DNA of 64,000 nt, taken from the NCBI RefSeq assembly GCF_935825525.1, contig NZ_CAKXZT010000001.1:62001-126000 (forward strand), read 5' to 3'. The first letter of the stretch is position 1, and each line of letters opens with the position of its first letter. Below, one piece after another: positions 37,146-46,223 of this stretch. The DNA is from Mesorhizobium escarrei (GTDB taxonomy: Bacteria > Pseudomonadota > Alphaproteobacteria > Rhizobiales > Rhizobiaceae). The position numbers were made by a program, and so were the translations under genes. A model generated the notes under the pieces. The model worked only from the letters and a program-made list of their open reading frames with translations, was not told the DNA's origin and made no database searches.

Positions 37146-38312
37146 TCAGACGAACGGCTTTCCGACCTTGTACTTTTCGGGGACCAGCCGCTTCAGATAG
37201 GCCATTCCAGCATCGGAGAGCTGGTTGGCATCCGGCAGCATGAAATCGTCGGGCATGTGACGGGTCTTGCCGGCAACGTTTTTCAGCGGCACCTTGTTCA
37301 GCACGGTTTTCTCGCCGTCATATTGCAGCGCCACCGAGCCGCCTCCCTCTTCCGCCACCTTGACGGCGAAAGCGCCGGCATCGAAGGCTTCCTGCGCATC
37401 GACGGCATTGATGGCGCCGACATAGCCGCGCGGCATGTAGCCGAGCGCATCGACGCGCGCCCGCTTGCCCGGCAATCCTTCGGCCAGCGCGCGCTCGAGG
37501 GCGGCCGGCAGGTCGCTGCCCGACAGCTTGACGTTGCCATGCGCATCGCGCTCCAGTTTGTCCGGCGGCACAAGGCTTTCGACCAGCGCCTTGCCGTCGG
37601 CGGTGCTGACGCCTTCGGAGACTGCGACGATGCAGCGCTTGTGGCGATCGAGCGTGGCGCGCACGTCGTCGATGAAGGCCGCGGCCGAGAACGGACGCTC
37701 CGGCACATAAACGAGATGCGGGCCGCTGTCGGGATCAAGTTGCCATGCGGCGGCGGCGGCGGTGAGGAAGCCGGCGTGCCGGCCCATGACGATGCCGACA
37801 TAGATGCCCGGCAGGGCACGGAAATCGAGGTCGACCGAGAGAAAAGCGCCAGCGACGAACTCGGCTGCCGAAATGAAGCCCGGCGTGTGGTCGTTCTCCT
37901 CGAGATCGTTGTCGATGGTTTTCGGCGCATGGACGAAAGCCATCTTGCCGCCGGCGGCGTCGGTCAGGATCTGCTGCGTGCCGGACGTGTCGTTGCCGCC
38001 GATATAGATGAAGGCATCGGCGCCCGCCTTCTTCAGGCCGTTGAGGATGATCTCGCAATAGGCCTCGTCCGGCTTGTCCCGCGTCGAGCCAAGCGCGGCG
38101 CTCGGCGTCGCCGCAATCAACCGCAACCGGTCCTCGGCAATCGCCGAAAGATCGACATAGTTGCCGTCGCGGATGCCGCGCACGCCATGGATGGAGCCCA
38201 AAACCTTGGCGCCGGGATGCCGCTTGCGAATCTCGAGCGCGGCGCCGACCACCGTCTGGTTGATGACGGCGGTCGGGCCGCCGCCTTGCGCGATGACAAA
38301 AGTTCCGGACAT
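37146..38312 (-). CDS. pfp: 6-phosphofructokinase, probably pyrophosphate-dependent
   Basis: Phosphorylates fructose 6-phosphate to fructose 1,6-bisphosphate. 388 residues with IAQGGGPTAVINQ at the N-terminus, phosphate-donor loop YIGGNDTSG (Asp108) and PKTIDND (130-136, Lys131), and GIVMGRHAGFL. The acidic residue in the GGxD loop with Lys in PKTID is the combination associated with PPi use; ATP-dependent enzymes have Gly at these positions. Consistent with rhizobia that lack the ATP-type enzyme, but donor specificity is inference. Monocistronic by position. Confidence 0.88.
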   Translation of the reverse strand: MSGTFVIAQGGGPTAVINQTVVGAALEIRKRHPGAKVLGSIHGVRGIRDGNYVDLSAIAEDRLRLIAATPSAALGSTRDKPDEAYCEIILNGLKKAGADAFIYIGGNDTSGTQQILTDAAGGKMAFVHAPKTIDNDLEENDHTPGFISAAEFVAGAFLSVDLDFRALPGIYVGIVMGRHAGFLTAAAAAWQLDPDSGPHLVYVPERPFSAAAFIDDVRATLDRHKRCIVAVSEGVSTADGKALVESLVPPDKLERDAHGNVKLSGSDLPAALERALAEGLPGKRARVDALGYMPRGYVGAINAVDAQEAFDAGAFAVKVAEEGGGSVALQYDGEKTVLNKVPLKNVAGKTRHMPDDFMLPDANQLSDAGMAYLKRLVPEKYKVGKPFV

Positions 38313-38431
38313 GCTTCACGTCTCCCGAGCAGTGGCTTTGCAAGCCACATTCGCCTGTCTTGCGAGATCGCGCAACGGGAGAGTCGAGCGGCCGCGCCAG
38401 CCGCCTTGAGGTCAGACGATAACCGGGAGGG

Positions 38432-39199
38432 TTAGACGACGACGACCGGGTTCTTCCTGGAGACGCGGCTGTAGAGGTCGATGATGTCCTGATTGATCAG
38501 GCGAACGCAGCCCGACGACATCGCCTGGCCGATGCTCCACCATTCGGGCGAACCGTGGATGCGGTAGCCGGTGTCCTGGCCGTTCTGGTAGATGTACAGC
38601 GCACGCGCGCCGAGCGGGTTGTCGAGGCCGCCGGGCTGCCCGGCCTGCCATTTCACCAGTTCCGGCTTGCGGGCGATCATCTCGGCCGGCGGCCTCCAGG
38701 TCGGCCATTCCTTGCCGTACTGGATGTTGGCGCGGCCGGACCAGCGGAAGCCTTCCTTGCCGATGCCGACGCCGTAGCGGATCGCGTCACCGCCGGGCTG
38801 CACCAGGTAGAGCAGCCGCTCCTGCGAATGGACGACGATGGTGCCGGGCTGCTCGCCGGTCGGGTCGACGACGATCTGGCGGCGGAACTCCGGCTTGACC
38901 TTGAGGTAGGGCACTTCCGGCAGCGTGAAGCCGCCGTCGGTGACGGAGGCATACATCACACCAGGGCTGGTGATGTTCTTGTCGACGCTGATGCTCGGGC
39001 GGATGGGAGTGATCGCGCCAGTGGTGACGCCGTCGAGTTGCAGCGCCGACAAATCGAGCGTCTGGCTACAGCCGGCGACGCCGAGCAGCGCCAGCGCACC
39101 GGCGCCGGACAACACTGCGCGGCGGGAAAGCTGGAGTTCGGAAATTTCGAATTCGTCGCCATTGGTCGGCGGCGTCAGACCTTGCGGCAACTCACGCAT
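38432..39199 (-). CDS. L,D-transpeptidase (ErfK/YbiS/YcfS/YnhG), lipoprotein-like
   Basis: 255-residue envelope enzyme that forms or edits 3-3 peptidoglycan links or attaches proteins. An N-terminal export signal with SRRAVLSGAGALALLG ends in the possible lipobox VAGC (Cys44). The YkuD domain carries YRIHGSPEWWSIGQAMSSGC with catalytic Cys231, then VRLINQDIIDLYSRV. Upstream blocks are GTIVVHSQERLLYLVQPGG and PPAEMIARKPEL. Length and motifs are normal for alphaproteobacterial members. It is separated by 119 bp from pfp on the same strand. Confidence 0.9.
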   Translation of the reverse strand: MRELPQGLTPPTNGDEFEISELQLSRRAVLSGAGALALLGVAGCSQTLDLSALQLDGVTTGAITPIRPSISVDKNITSPGVMYASVTDGGFTLPEVPYLKVKPEFRRQIVVDPTGEQPGTIVVHSQERLLYLVQPGGDAIRYGVGIGKEGFRWSGRANIQYGKEWPTWRPPAEMIARKPELVKWQAGQPGGLDNPLGARALYIYQNGQDTGYRIHGSPEWWSIGQAMSSGCVRLINQDIIDLYSRVSRKNPVVVV

Positions 39200-39388
39200 C
39201 TAACCCAAACCCTACGCTGTCGGCGGGAAACACGCTCCGGCCGGATAGAGTGCATTTTCACCAATCATGGTTGAAAAAGCGTGAAGAACCGCTGCCTGAT
39301 GTTAACCAGGGGCATTTTCGATTTTTGCCCCTTTACATCTTTGCGAGGCCAAGGATTTATCCTCTTCTTTGAGCTCAAGGAGACGAAC

Positions 39389-40012
39389 ATGTCCTTCGAA
39401 AACTGGGCCGCCTTTGCCGCCGCCTCGACGATCCTTCTTGTCATTCCCGGCCCGACCATCCTTCTGGTCGTGTCCTATGCGCTCGGCCAGGGCTGGCGCA
39501 CCGCGCTGCCGATGGCGGTTGGCGTGGCGTTTGGCGATTTTACCGCGATGACGCTGTCGATGCTGGGCATCGGCGCGCTGCTGGCGGCGTCGGCAACCGT
39601 GTTCACGGTGCTGAAGGTGGTCGGCGCCGGCTATTTGATCTATCTCGGCATAAAGCTGTTTCGCGCCGGTGGCACGCTCGAGGCCGAGCCGCGCCTGGAC
39701 GCGGTGTCCTCGGCCAAGATGATCGCGCATGCCTGGCTGGTCACCGCGCTCAATCCGAAAAGCATCACCTTCTTCGTCGCCTTCCTGCCGCAGTTCCTCG
39801 ACCGGCACGCCGATTTCTGGACGCAGATGCTGATCTTCGAGGCGACCTTCCTGGCGCTCGCCTTCGCCAATGCCTTCGGCTACGCGCTGATCGCGGCAAG
39901 GGCGCGCAACGTCGTGCGTAATCCCCAGGCGATCCGCATCTTCAACCGCACCGGCGGCACGCTGCTGGTCGGCGCCGGTATCGCCACGGTGGCGATGCGC
40001 TCGGGCAATTGA
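39389..40012 (+). CDS. LysE-family amino acid exporter
   Basis: 207-residue inner-membrane protein with about six hydrophobic segments. The N-terminal IPGPTILLVVSYALGQGWRT motif and the NPKSITFFVAFLPQFLDRH loop are typical of RhtB/LysE exporters. ATG 39389 has AAGGAG 7 nt upstream; the upstream in-frame reading is unlike the family. Substrate unknown. A TPR-protein gene follows 9 bp later, so the two may be co-transcribed. Confidence 0.9.
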   Translation: MSFENWAAFAAASTILLVIPGPTILLVVSYALGQGWRTALPMAVGVAFGDFTAMTLSMLGIGALLAASATVFTVLKVVGAGYLIYLGIKLFRAGGTLEAEPRLDAVSSAKMIAHAWLVTALNPKSITFFVAFLPQFLDRHADFWTQMLIFEATFLALAFANAFGYALIAARARNVVRNPQAIRIFNRTGGTLLVGAGIATVAMRSGN

Positions 40013-40021
40013 GGACATGAC

Positions 40022-41344
40022 GTGGCAGTCAGGGATGCATTCGGGCTGACATTTTCTGGCGCGACTGAGGCCGGGTTCTCGTCCTACAGCCAGGCTGTCC
40101 GCGAACTGCAATGCTTCATCGGCGATCCGGTCGGCTCGGTCGATCGCGCCATCGCCGAGGATCCCGGCTTCGTCATGGCGCATGTGTTCAAGGGCTATCT
40201 CTTCGGTCTCGCCACAGAGCGTGAGGCGACAGCCGTGGCCAGGACATGCCACGAGGCGGCACTGCCGCTTGCCGCCACGCCGCGCGAGCAGGCGCATGTC
40301 GCAGCACTTGGCCATCTTGCCGCAGGACGCTGGCATGAAGCCGCTCGTCTGCTCGAGGATATCGCCATCGAGTTTCCGCTCGATGCGCTGGCGCTGCAGA
40401 CCGGGCACCAGATCGATTTCTTCACCGGCAATGCCCGCATGCTGCGCGACCGCATCGGTCGCGCGCTGCCGTCGTGGCAAAGCGGCATGCCAGGCTACCA
40501 CGCCATACTCGGCATGCAGGCGTTCGGGCTGGAGGAAATGGGCGACTATGCGCGCGCCGAAAAGCTTGGCCGCAAGGCAGTCGACATCGAGCCGCGCGAC
40601 GGCTGGGCGCAGCACGCCGTCGCTCATGTCATGGAAATGCAGAGCCGGCAAAGGGACGGCATCGCTTGGATGCGCGCCAACCCCGACGCGTGGACGCAGG
40701 AAAGTTTTCTGCAGGTGCACAATTGGTGGCATCTGGCGCTGTTCCACTACGATCTCGGCCAGACCGACGAGGTTCTGGCGCTCTATGACGGGCCGATCTA
40801 CGGCGAGCGCTCGATGCTGGCGCTCAACATGGTCGATGCGTCGTCTATCCTGTGGCGGTTGCATCTCGGCGGCGTCGATGTCGGCGGCCGCTGGGCAGCA
40901 CTTGCCGCCAACTGGGCCAAGGCCAGCGCCGGCAACTATGCCTTCAACGATGCCCACGCAATGATGGCTTTTGCCGGCGCCGGCCAAGAGGCGCCGGTTC
41001 GCGGCTTACTCGAGGCGCAGCGCGAGGCCATGCACGGCAACGACGACAACGCCGCCTTTACCCGGGATGTCGGCTATCCCCTGACGCTCGCCATTAAGGC
41101 GTTCGGCGACGGCAACTACACCGAGACGGTCCGCCTGATCCGGCCGATCCGGGCGATCGCCCACCGCTTCGGCGGCAGTCATGCGCAACGCGACGTCGTC
41201 GACCTGACGCTGATCGAGGCGGCGCTACGGTCGGGCGACCATGCGTTGGCAAGGGCACTCGCCGCGGAACGCGCGCTAGCGCGGCCCGACAGCCCGCTCT
41301 CGGCGCTGCTTTCGCGGCGCGCCACCAATTTGTCGGAGAATTGA
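40022..41344 (+). CDS. TPR protein of the TTC38 type
   Basis: 440 residues, GTG start at 40022. The helical repeats (for instance MRDGWAQHAVAHVMEMQSRQ-like segments around 195-210 and WWHLALFHYDLGQTDEVLAL near 235-255) match tetratricopeptide repeat protein 38 family members found in rhizobia. No enzymatic motif and no signal peptide. Its role is unknown; close linkage to the LysE gene is the only clue. Confidence 0.8.
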   Translation: MAVRDAFGLTFSGATEAGFSSYSQAVRELQCFIGDPVGSVDRAIAEDPGFVMAHVFKGYLFGLATEREATAVARTCHEAALPLAATPREQAHVAALGHLAAGRWHEAARLLEDIAIEFPLDALALQTGHQIDFFTGNARMLRDRIGRALPSWQSGMPGYHAILGMQAFGLEEMGDYARAEKLGRKAVDIEPRDGWAQHAVAHVMEMQSRQRDGIAWMRANPDAWTQESFLQVHNWWHLALFHYDLGQTDEVLALYDGPIYGERSMLALNMVDASSILWRLHLGGVDVGGRWAALAANWAKASAGNYAFNDAHAMMAFAGAGQEAPVRGLLEAQREAMHGNDDNAAFTRDVGYPLTLAIKAFGDGNYTETVRLIRPIRAIAHRFGGSHAQRDVVDLTLIEAALRSGDHALARALAAERALARPDSPLSALLSRRATNLSEN

Positions 41345-41380
41345 CCGGAGGCGGATCTTGTCTTAAAAACTGCCAGTCAG

Positions 41381-41403
41381 ATTTTTTCGAGATCCGAAAA
41401 AAT
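41381..41403. promoter_or_regulatory. Palindromic operator candidate before xylB
   Basis: ATTTTTTCG and CGAAAAAAT flank the 5-nt AGATC, a perfect 9-bp dyad 22 bp upstream of the xylB start. Its position over the promoter fits a repressor such as a ROK-family XylR, but no regulator gene is next to it. No matching site is seen before xylA. Confidence 0.55.
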
Positions 41404-41425
41404 TAATGGTATTTGGGAGGACACC

Positions 41426-42880
41426 ATGTATCTCGGCCTCGATCTGGGCACGTCGGGCGTCAAGGCGCTGTTGATCGATGCCGGGCAGAGCATCATCGGC
41501 TCCGGCCACGCGTCACTCGACGTGTCGCGGCCGCACCCCGGCTGGTCGGAGCAGAACCCCGCCGACTGGACCCGCGCCTGCGAGGAAGCGATCACCGAGC
41601 TCAAGGTTTCTCATCCAGAACAGCTCGCCGCCGTCAAAGGCATCGGCCTGTCCGGCCAGATGCATGGCGCTACATTGCTCGATGCCGGCGACCAGGTGCT
41701 GCGCCCCTGCATCCTGTGGAACGACACGCGCAGCCATGTCGAGGCGGCCAAGCTCGACGCCGATCCGCGCTTTCGCAAGCTGACCGGCAACATCGTCTTT
41801 CCCGGTTTCACCGCGCCAAAGCTGGTCTGGGTGAAAAACAACGAGCCGGATGTTTTCGCCAAGGTGACGAAGGTCTTGCTGCCGAAGGATTTCCTACGGC
41901 TCTGGCTCACCGGCGAACATATTTCGGAGATGTCGGACTCGGCCGGTACGTCCTGGCTCGATGTCGGCAAGCGAGGCTGGTCATCCGACCTGCTTTCCGC
42001 CACGTCGCTCGACGAGAAGCAGATGCCGTTACTGGTCGAAGGCACTGAGAAGGCCGGCGCGTTGCGCAGCGAACTGGCCTCGAAATGGGGAATGCAGGCG
42101 GGCATCCCGATCGCCGGCGGCGCCGGCGACAATGCGGCGTCGGCTTGCGGCATGGGCACGGTCGCCGCCGGCCAGGCCTTTGTCTCGCTTGGCACGTCAG
42201 GCGTGCTGTTTGCCGCCAATGCGTCCTATCTGCCCAACCCGGAAAGCGCGGTGCACACATTCTGCCACGCGCTGCCCGACACCTGGCACCAGATGGGCGT
42301 CATCCTGTCGGCAACCGATTCGCTCAACTGGCTGTCCGAGATATCAGGGAAAGGCGCCGGCGAGCTGACCACTGAGCTCGGCGATACGCTGAAGGCGCCG
42401 ACCGGCGTGTCCTTTCTGCCCTATCTCTCCGGCGAGCGCACGCCGCACAATGATTCGGCCATTCGCGGCTCGTTTACCGGGCTTGCGCATGAATCGAGCC
42501 GCGCCGTGCTGACCCAGGCCGTGCTGGAGGGCGTGGCTTTCGCCTTCCGTGACAGTCTTGAAGCCCTGGCCAAGGCCGGCACGAGGCTGACGCGGGTGAC
42601 GGCGATCGGCGGCGGCTCCCGCTCACACTACTGGCTGAAGGCAATCGCCACCGCGCTCGGCCTGCCCGTCGACATTCCCGCCGAAGGCGATTTCGGCGCC
42701 GCCTTCGGTGCAGCGAGACTTGGCCTGATCGCGGCGACGGGCGCCGATCCGCTCAGAGTGTGCACGGCGCCGGCCACCGATGCCACCATCGAACCGGTCG
42801 CCGCGCTAAGCAACGCCTATGCTGATGCCTATCAGCGCTACCGCTTGCTTTACCCCGCTATCAAGGCGGCCACGGCGTGA
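41426..42880 (+). CDS. xylB: Xylulokinase
   Basis: Phosphorylates D-xylulose to xylulose 5-phosphate. 484 residues of the FGGY kinase family: N-terminal YLGLDLGTSGVKALLID phosphate loop, GIGLSGQMHGATLLD (catalytic Asp region), WNDTRSHVEA, and the C-terminal ATP site GGAGDNAASACGMG and FLPYLSGERTPHNDS. Preceded by GGGAGG ribosome site. It lies 504 bp from xylA, with an opposing small gene between, so the two xyl genes may have separate promoters. Confidence 0.94.
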   Translation: MYLGLDLGTSGVKALLIDAGQSIIGSGHASLDVSRPHPGWSEQNPADWTRACEEAITELKVSHPEQLAAVKGIGLSGQMHGATLLDAGDQVLRPCILWNDTRSHVEAAKLDADPRFRKLTGNIVFPGFTAPKLVWVKNNEPDVFAKVTKVLLPKDFLRLWLTGEHISEMSDSAGTSWLDVGKRGWSSDLLSATSLDEKQMPLLVEGTEKAGALRSELASKWGMQAGIPIAGGAGDNAASACGMGTVAAGQAFVSLGTSGVLFAANASYLPNPESAVHTFCHALPDTWHQMGVILSATDSLNWLSEISGKGAGELTTELGDTLKAPTGVSFLPYLSGERTPHNDSAIRGSFTGLAHESSRAVLTQAVLEGVAFAFRDSLEALAKAGTRLTRVTAIGGGSRSHYWLKAIATALGLPVDIPAEGDFGAAFGAARLGLIAATGADPLRVCTAPATDATIEPVAALSNAYADAYQRYRLLYPAIKAATA

Positions 42881-42909
42881 GTGGTTTCACACCCCCGCCG
42901 CGGCCCGAG

Positions 42910-43272
42910 TCACTGTGCCGGAACCTTGTCGAGAAAGCCGGTGACGCTTTTCAGACGGCCATTGTCGATGACGCCGATGTCGGTGCCTTCGATGACGGAA
43001 TCAGCGCCTTCCGGCCCGAGATTCCACGAGAAGCGGATTGTGTCGCCAAACCCGTCCGGCTTGCCCTTCAGCGAAAACCGGAAGCCGGCAAAACGCTGCT
43101 GGACGCCGTCGATCAGTGCGGCGACGCCGTCATGGCCGTCGCCCTGCATGATCGGATCGCGGTAGCTGACATCCTCGGTGAAGGCCGCCTTAAGCAAGGC
43201 TTGCCGGCGCGCGGCGTCGCTCTCGTTCCAGGCGGCGATGTAGTTTTCGGCGATCGTGTTGAGGTCGGTCAT
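42910..43272 (-). CDS. SnoaL/NTF2-like small protein
   Basis: 120 residues starting ATG 43272, with GGAGA upstream. MTDLNTIAENYIAAWNESDA, AAFTEDVSYRDPIMQGDGHD and IDGVQQRFAGFRFSLKGKPD form the cone-shaped NTF2-like fold; such proteins are isomerases, hydrolases or ligand binders of unknown role. It is transcribed against xylB and xylA. The in-frame extension up to 43446 has no family support and overlaps the xylA start region. Confidence 0.8.
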   Translation of the reverse strand: MTDLNTIAENYIAAWNESDAARRQALLKAAFTEDVSYRDPIMQGDGHDGVAALIDGVQQRFAGFRFSLKGKPDGFGDTIRFSWNLGPEGADSVIEGTDIGVIDNGRLKSVTGFLDKVPAQ

Positions 43273-43384
43273 GGTCTGTCTCCGTTGTTGAGTGGCTTTG
43301 ACATGACCCTTTTCATCCAGCGCCAGCGCGAAACCAATTACGCCTGAGGTAATCAGGACGGAACCTGCGAGAGGACAGACAGAC

Positions 43385-44710
43385 ATGACCAGCGGCTTTT
43401 TCGGCGACATCCAGAAGATCAAATACGAGGGGCCGGATTCGACCAATCCGCTGGCCTACCGGTTCTACAATCCTGATGAGGTTGTCGCCGGCAAGCGGCT
43501 GGAAGACCATTTGCGCTTTGCCGTCGCCTACTGGCATTCCTTCGCCTGGCCGGGCGGCGATCCGTTCGGCGGCCAGACCTTCGATCGGCCGTGGTTCGCC
43601 GAGGCCGGTGGCACCGACACGATGGAATTGGCTAAGCTCAAGGCCGATGTCGCCTTCGACATGTTTTCGCTGCTTGGTGTTCCCTATTTCTGCTTCCACG
43701 ATGCCGATGTGCGGCCGGAGGGAAAAGACTTTTCTGAAAGTGCCGCGCGGCTCGACGAGATCGCCGACTACTTTGCGGCGAAGATGAAGCAGACCGGCGT
43801 CAAGCTGCTTTGGGGCACGGCCAACCTGTTCTCCAATCGCCGCTTCATGGCGGGAGCCGCCACCAATCCCGACCCGGACGTCTTTGCCTATGCGGCAGCG
43901 ACGGTGAAGCACTGCATCGATGTCACCAAGCGGCTGAAGGGCGAGAACTATGTGCTATGGGGCGGCCGTGAGGGCTATGAGACGCTGCTCAACACCGACC
44001 TTGCCCGCGAGCAGGAACAGGCCGGCCGTTTCCTCAACCTGGTCGTCGACTACAAGCACCGGATCGGCTTCAAGGGCACCATCCTGATCGAGCCGAAGCC
44101 GCAGGAGCCGACCAAGCACCAGTACGACTATGACGTCGCCACCGTCTACGGCTTCCTCAAACGCTTCGGGCTGGAGAAGGAGGTCAAGCTCAACATCGAG
44201 CAGGGCCACGCGATCCTGGCCGGCCATTCTTTCGAGCATGAATTGGCACTGGCCAATGCGCTCGGCATTTTCGGCTCGATCGACATGAACCGCAACGACT
44301 ACCAGTCGGGCTGGGACACCGACCAGTTCCCCAACAATGTGCCGGAGATGGCGCTGGCCTACTATCAGGTCCTGCAGGCCGGTGGCTTCAAGTCCGGCGG
44401 CACCAATTTCGACGCCAAGCTTAGGCGACAGTCGCTCGATCCGCAGGATCTGCTGATTGGCCATATCGGCGGCATGGATTGCTGCGCACGCGGCCTCAAG
44501 GCCGCCGCGCGCATGGTCGGGGACAAGGCGCTGTCGGCCCCGCTGGCCGAGCGCTATGCCGGCTGGAACTCGGCCGAGGCCAAGGCGATGCTTGCCGGCA
44601 AGCGGACGCTGGAGGAGATCACCGAGCGCGTCGTCAAGAAGAAGATCGAGCCGCAGCCGAGATCCGGCCGCCAGGAACTGCTCGAGAATATCGTCAACCG
44701 ATACGTCTGA
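43385..44710 (+). CDS. xylA: Xylose isomerase
   Basis: Converts D-xylose to D-xylulose. 441 residues; conserved blocks [29 protein letters not shown] (active His/Asp), [33 protein letters not shown] (metal Glu), [18 protein letters not shown] and [19 protein letters not shown]. Length is that of class II isomerases. AGAGGACAG precedes the ATG. A 10-bp GC hairpin follows the stop. Confidence 0.96.
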   Translation: MTSGFFGDIQKIKYEGPDSTNPLAYRFYNPDEVVAGKRLEDHLRFAVAYWHSFAWPGGDPFGGQTFDRPWFAEAGGTDTMELAKLKADVAFDMFSLLGVPYFCFHDADVRPEGKDFSESAARLDEIADYFAAKMKQTGVKLLWGTANLFSNRRFMAGAATNPDPDVFAYAAATVKHCIDVTKRLKGENYVLWGGREGYETLLNTDLAREQEQAGRFLNLVVDYKHRIGFKGTILIEPKPQEPTKHQYDYDVATVYGFLKRFGLEKEVKLNIEQGHAILAGHSFEHELALANALGIFGSIDMNRNDYQSGWDTDQFPNNVPEMALAYYQVLQAGGFKSGGTNFDAKLRRQSLDPQDLLIGHIGGMDCCARGLKAAARMVGDKALSAPLAERYAGWNSAEAKAMLAGKRTLEEITERVVKKKIEPQPRSGRQELLENIVNRYV

Positions 44711-44719
44711 GGTGCCGCA

Positions 44720-44747
44720 CCGGCGGGTCTCTTGACCGACCCGCCGG
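44720..44747 (+). terminator. GC-rich hairpin after xylA
   Basis: CCGGCGGGTC and GACCCGCCGG form a 10-bp stem with an 8-nt loop, 9 bp after the stop. No U-tract follows, so Rho-independent termination is uncertain. Confidence 0.5.
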
Positions 44748-44839
44748 CCCGGAACAGCTTTGCGCGAGGCCGGAACCGACGACAAGGTTTTGCCTCGCAC
44801 CGCCCCTCAATCGCCTCGCTCTTGCCTTCAAACAGCCGT

Positions 44840-44865
44840 CACGAATCTTGTATATGTATTTCGTG
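44840..44865. promoter_or_regulatory. Dyad with GntR-like core upstream of a small gene
   Basis: CACGAA (44840-44845) and TTCGTG (44860-44865) flank TCTTGTATATGTAT, which resembles the TTGTATAC cores of GntR operators and could also contain a -10 element. It sits 31-56 bp before the small gene at 44896. No GntR gene is near. Confidence 0.35.
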
Positions 44866-44895
44866 GCGGAAACAGAAAGAAGGAGGCGAAACGAT

Positions 44896-45105
44896 ATGCA
44901 GCACGAACGCGAAATCGACGCCCTGCTCTCATCTGGCGAGGCCGGATCGATCATCGACCGGCTGATGGCGCTGCCGCACCCGAAGCATGGTGCCCGCGGT
45001 GCAAACGAATGGGATCGCGCGGTCGCCAGCCGCTTCGAGACCCACCTTGCGAGACAGATGCGCTCGCAAATCGACGGCAAAAGCGACCGCCGGGACGCTG
45101 CCTGA
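44896..45105 (+). CDS. Small hypothetical protein
   Basis: 69 residues, MQHEREIDALLSSGEAGSII at the start, charged and soluble, no signal or membrane segment. An ideal AAGGAGG ribosome site lies 9-15 nt before the ATG, which is the best support for it being real. The larger frame that contains it starts inside xylA and is not credible. It is convergent with the AraC-type regulator, 6 bp apart. I do not recognise the family. Confidence 0.6.
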   Translation: MQHEREIDALLSSGEAGSIIDRLMALPHPKHGARGANEWDRAVASRFETHLARQMRSQIDGKSDRRDAA

Positions 45106-45111
45106 TCCCGG

Positions 45112-46092
45112 CTATCTCCTACGCAGCCTGACCGGCGCTTCGCCGAAAGCTCTTGAAAACGCCCTGGAAAACGCCGCGGCGGACGAGAAGCCTGTTCGCC
45201 CGGCAATATCGGCCATCGCCACGCGCGTATCGACCACCAGCCGGCGCGCGGCGCCCAGCCGCAGCCTGAGATAGTAGGCGCCCGGCGTCTCGCCGATCGA
45301 CTTGCGAAAGATGCTTTCCAGCGTTCGTGCCGTCACCCCGGCGCGCATTGCCACCGCGGCGATGGTCAGGGGCTGGTCGACATGGGCTTCCATCAGCCGG
45401 ATGGCTTGCGCCAGCCGCGGATCGTAACCGTCGAGGCGGCCGAGCGAGACCAAAGGCTGCGCGTCGGTCGCGGCGCGTGCCTGGTCGTAGATGAAAACAC
45501 TTGCCACATCGAGCGCGACGGCCATGCCGAGCCGCGTGCGGATCAGATGCAGCATCAGGTCGAAGGTCGGCGAAGCGCCACCGGACGTGAAGACCGGCCC
45601 GTCGATGACGTAGCGGTCGGGGCGGACATCGACATCGGGAAAGGCCGAGGAGAAATCCTCCATATCCTCCCAATGGGTGGTGGCGCTGCGCCCTTCCAGC
45701 AGACCGGCGCGGGCGACCAGCCAGGTACCGGCTTCGACGCCGCCGCAGGCGCGCGCGGCGCGCGCCGCGCGACGCAGGCCGGCAAGCAGAGACGATGTGG
45801 CATAGTTCTGCGTGCCGAAACCGGCGACGACGACAAGCACATCCGTCGTATCCGCCGCATCGAAGCGGCCGCTGACCGCAACCGGCAGGCCGCATGTGGT
45901 GACCGGCGCTTCGCCGGTCACCGAAACCAGCCTGAAATCGAACAGCGTCTCGCCGGCAATACGGTTGGCGGCGCGCAGCGGATCGACGGCCGAGGCCACG
46001 CACATGATCGACGAACCGGAAAACACCAGCAGCGTCACCTTGAGCGGCGACCGTTCGGCGCGAAAGATCGAAGGCTTTTCGCTTTTCATCAT
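45112..46092 (-). CDS. GlxA/CdhR-type AraC-family regulator, probable carnitine regulator
   Basis: 326 residues: an N-terminal DJ-1/PfpI-like (class I amidotransferase-like) domain of about 190 residues (LVFSGSSIMCVASAVDPLRA, ACGGVEAGTWLVARAGLLEG, FTSGGASPTFDLMLHLI) and a C-terminal AraC double HTH (LTIAAVAMRAGVTARTLE; MADIAGRTGFSSAAAFSRAF). This architecture is that of CdhR, GbdR and GlxA. It is divergent from the carnitine operon with 131 bp between the start codons, where two direct repeats sit, so carnitine-dependent activation is likely. Which quaternary amine it senses is unknown. Confidence 0.87.
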   Translation of the reverse strand: MMKSEKPSIFRAERSPLKVTLLVFSGSSIMCVASAVDPLRAANRIAGETLFDFRLVSVTGEAPVTTCGLPVAVSGRFDAADTTDVLVVVAGFGTQNYATSSLLAGLRRAARAARACGGVEAGTWLVARAGLLEGRSATTHWEDMEDFSSAFPDVDVRPDRYVIDGPVFTSGGASPTFDLMLHLIRTRLGMAVALDVASVFIYDQARAATDAQPLVSLGRLDGYDPRLAQAIRLMEAHVDQPLTIAAVAMRAGVTARTLESIFRKSIGETPGAYYLRLRLGAARRLVVDTRVAMADIAGRTGFSSAAAFSRAFSRAFGEAPVRLRRR

Positions 46093-46152
46093 GCGACCTT
46101 CGTAAAACGCAAAACAGTTTCCGGCAAGTCAGGCATTGTTGCCGTCTGGTCG

Positions 46153-46184
46153 ATTTGGCCCATGTTTGATTGGCCCTATGTTTG
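46153..46184. promoter_or_regulatory. Two 16-bp direct repeats, candidate AraC-type operator
   Basis: ATTTGGCCCATGTTTG (46153-46168) and ATTGGCCCTATGTTTG (46169-46184) are tandem, each 16 bp long. AraC-family proteins commonly bind such direct repeats upstream of activated promoters. The site is 40 bp before the first operon gene. Confidence 0.6.
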
Positions 46185-46223
46185 TTTGATCAGGACCGTC
46201 TGTGCCGATTGGGAGAAAAGTCG

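Noticed and set aside
36618..38435. 605-codon open frame on the plus strand
   Set aside because: Antisense to pfp and the MBL hydrolase, both well supported; His/Asp-rich mirror composition typical of high-GC shadows.
42910..43446. Longer 178-residue version of the NTF2-like protein
   Set aside because: The first 58 residues lack family similarity and overlap the xylA start; ATG 43272 has a ribosome site.
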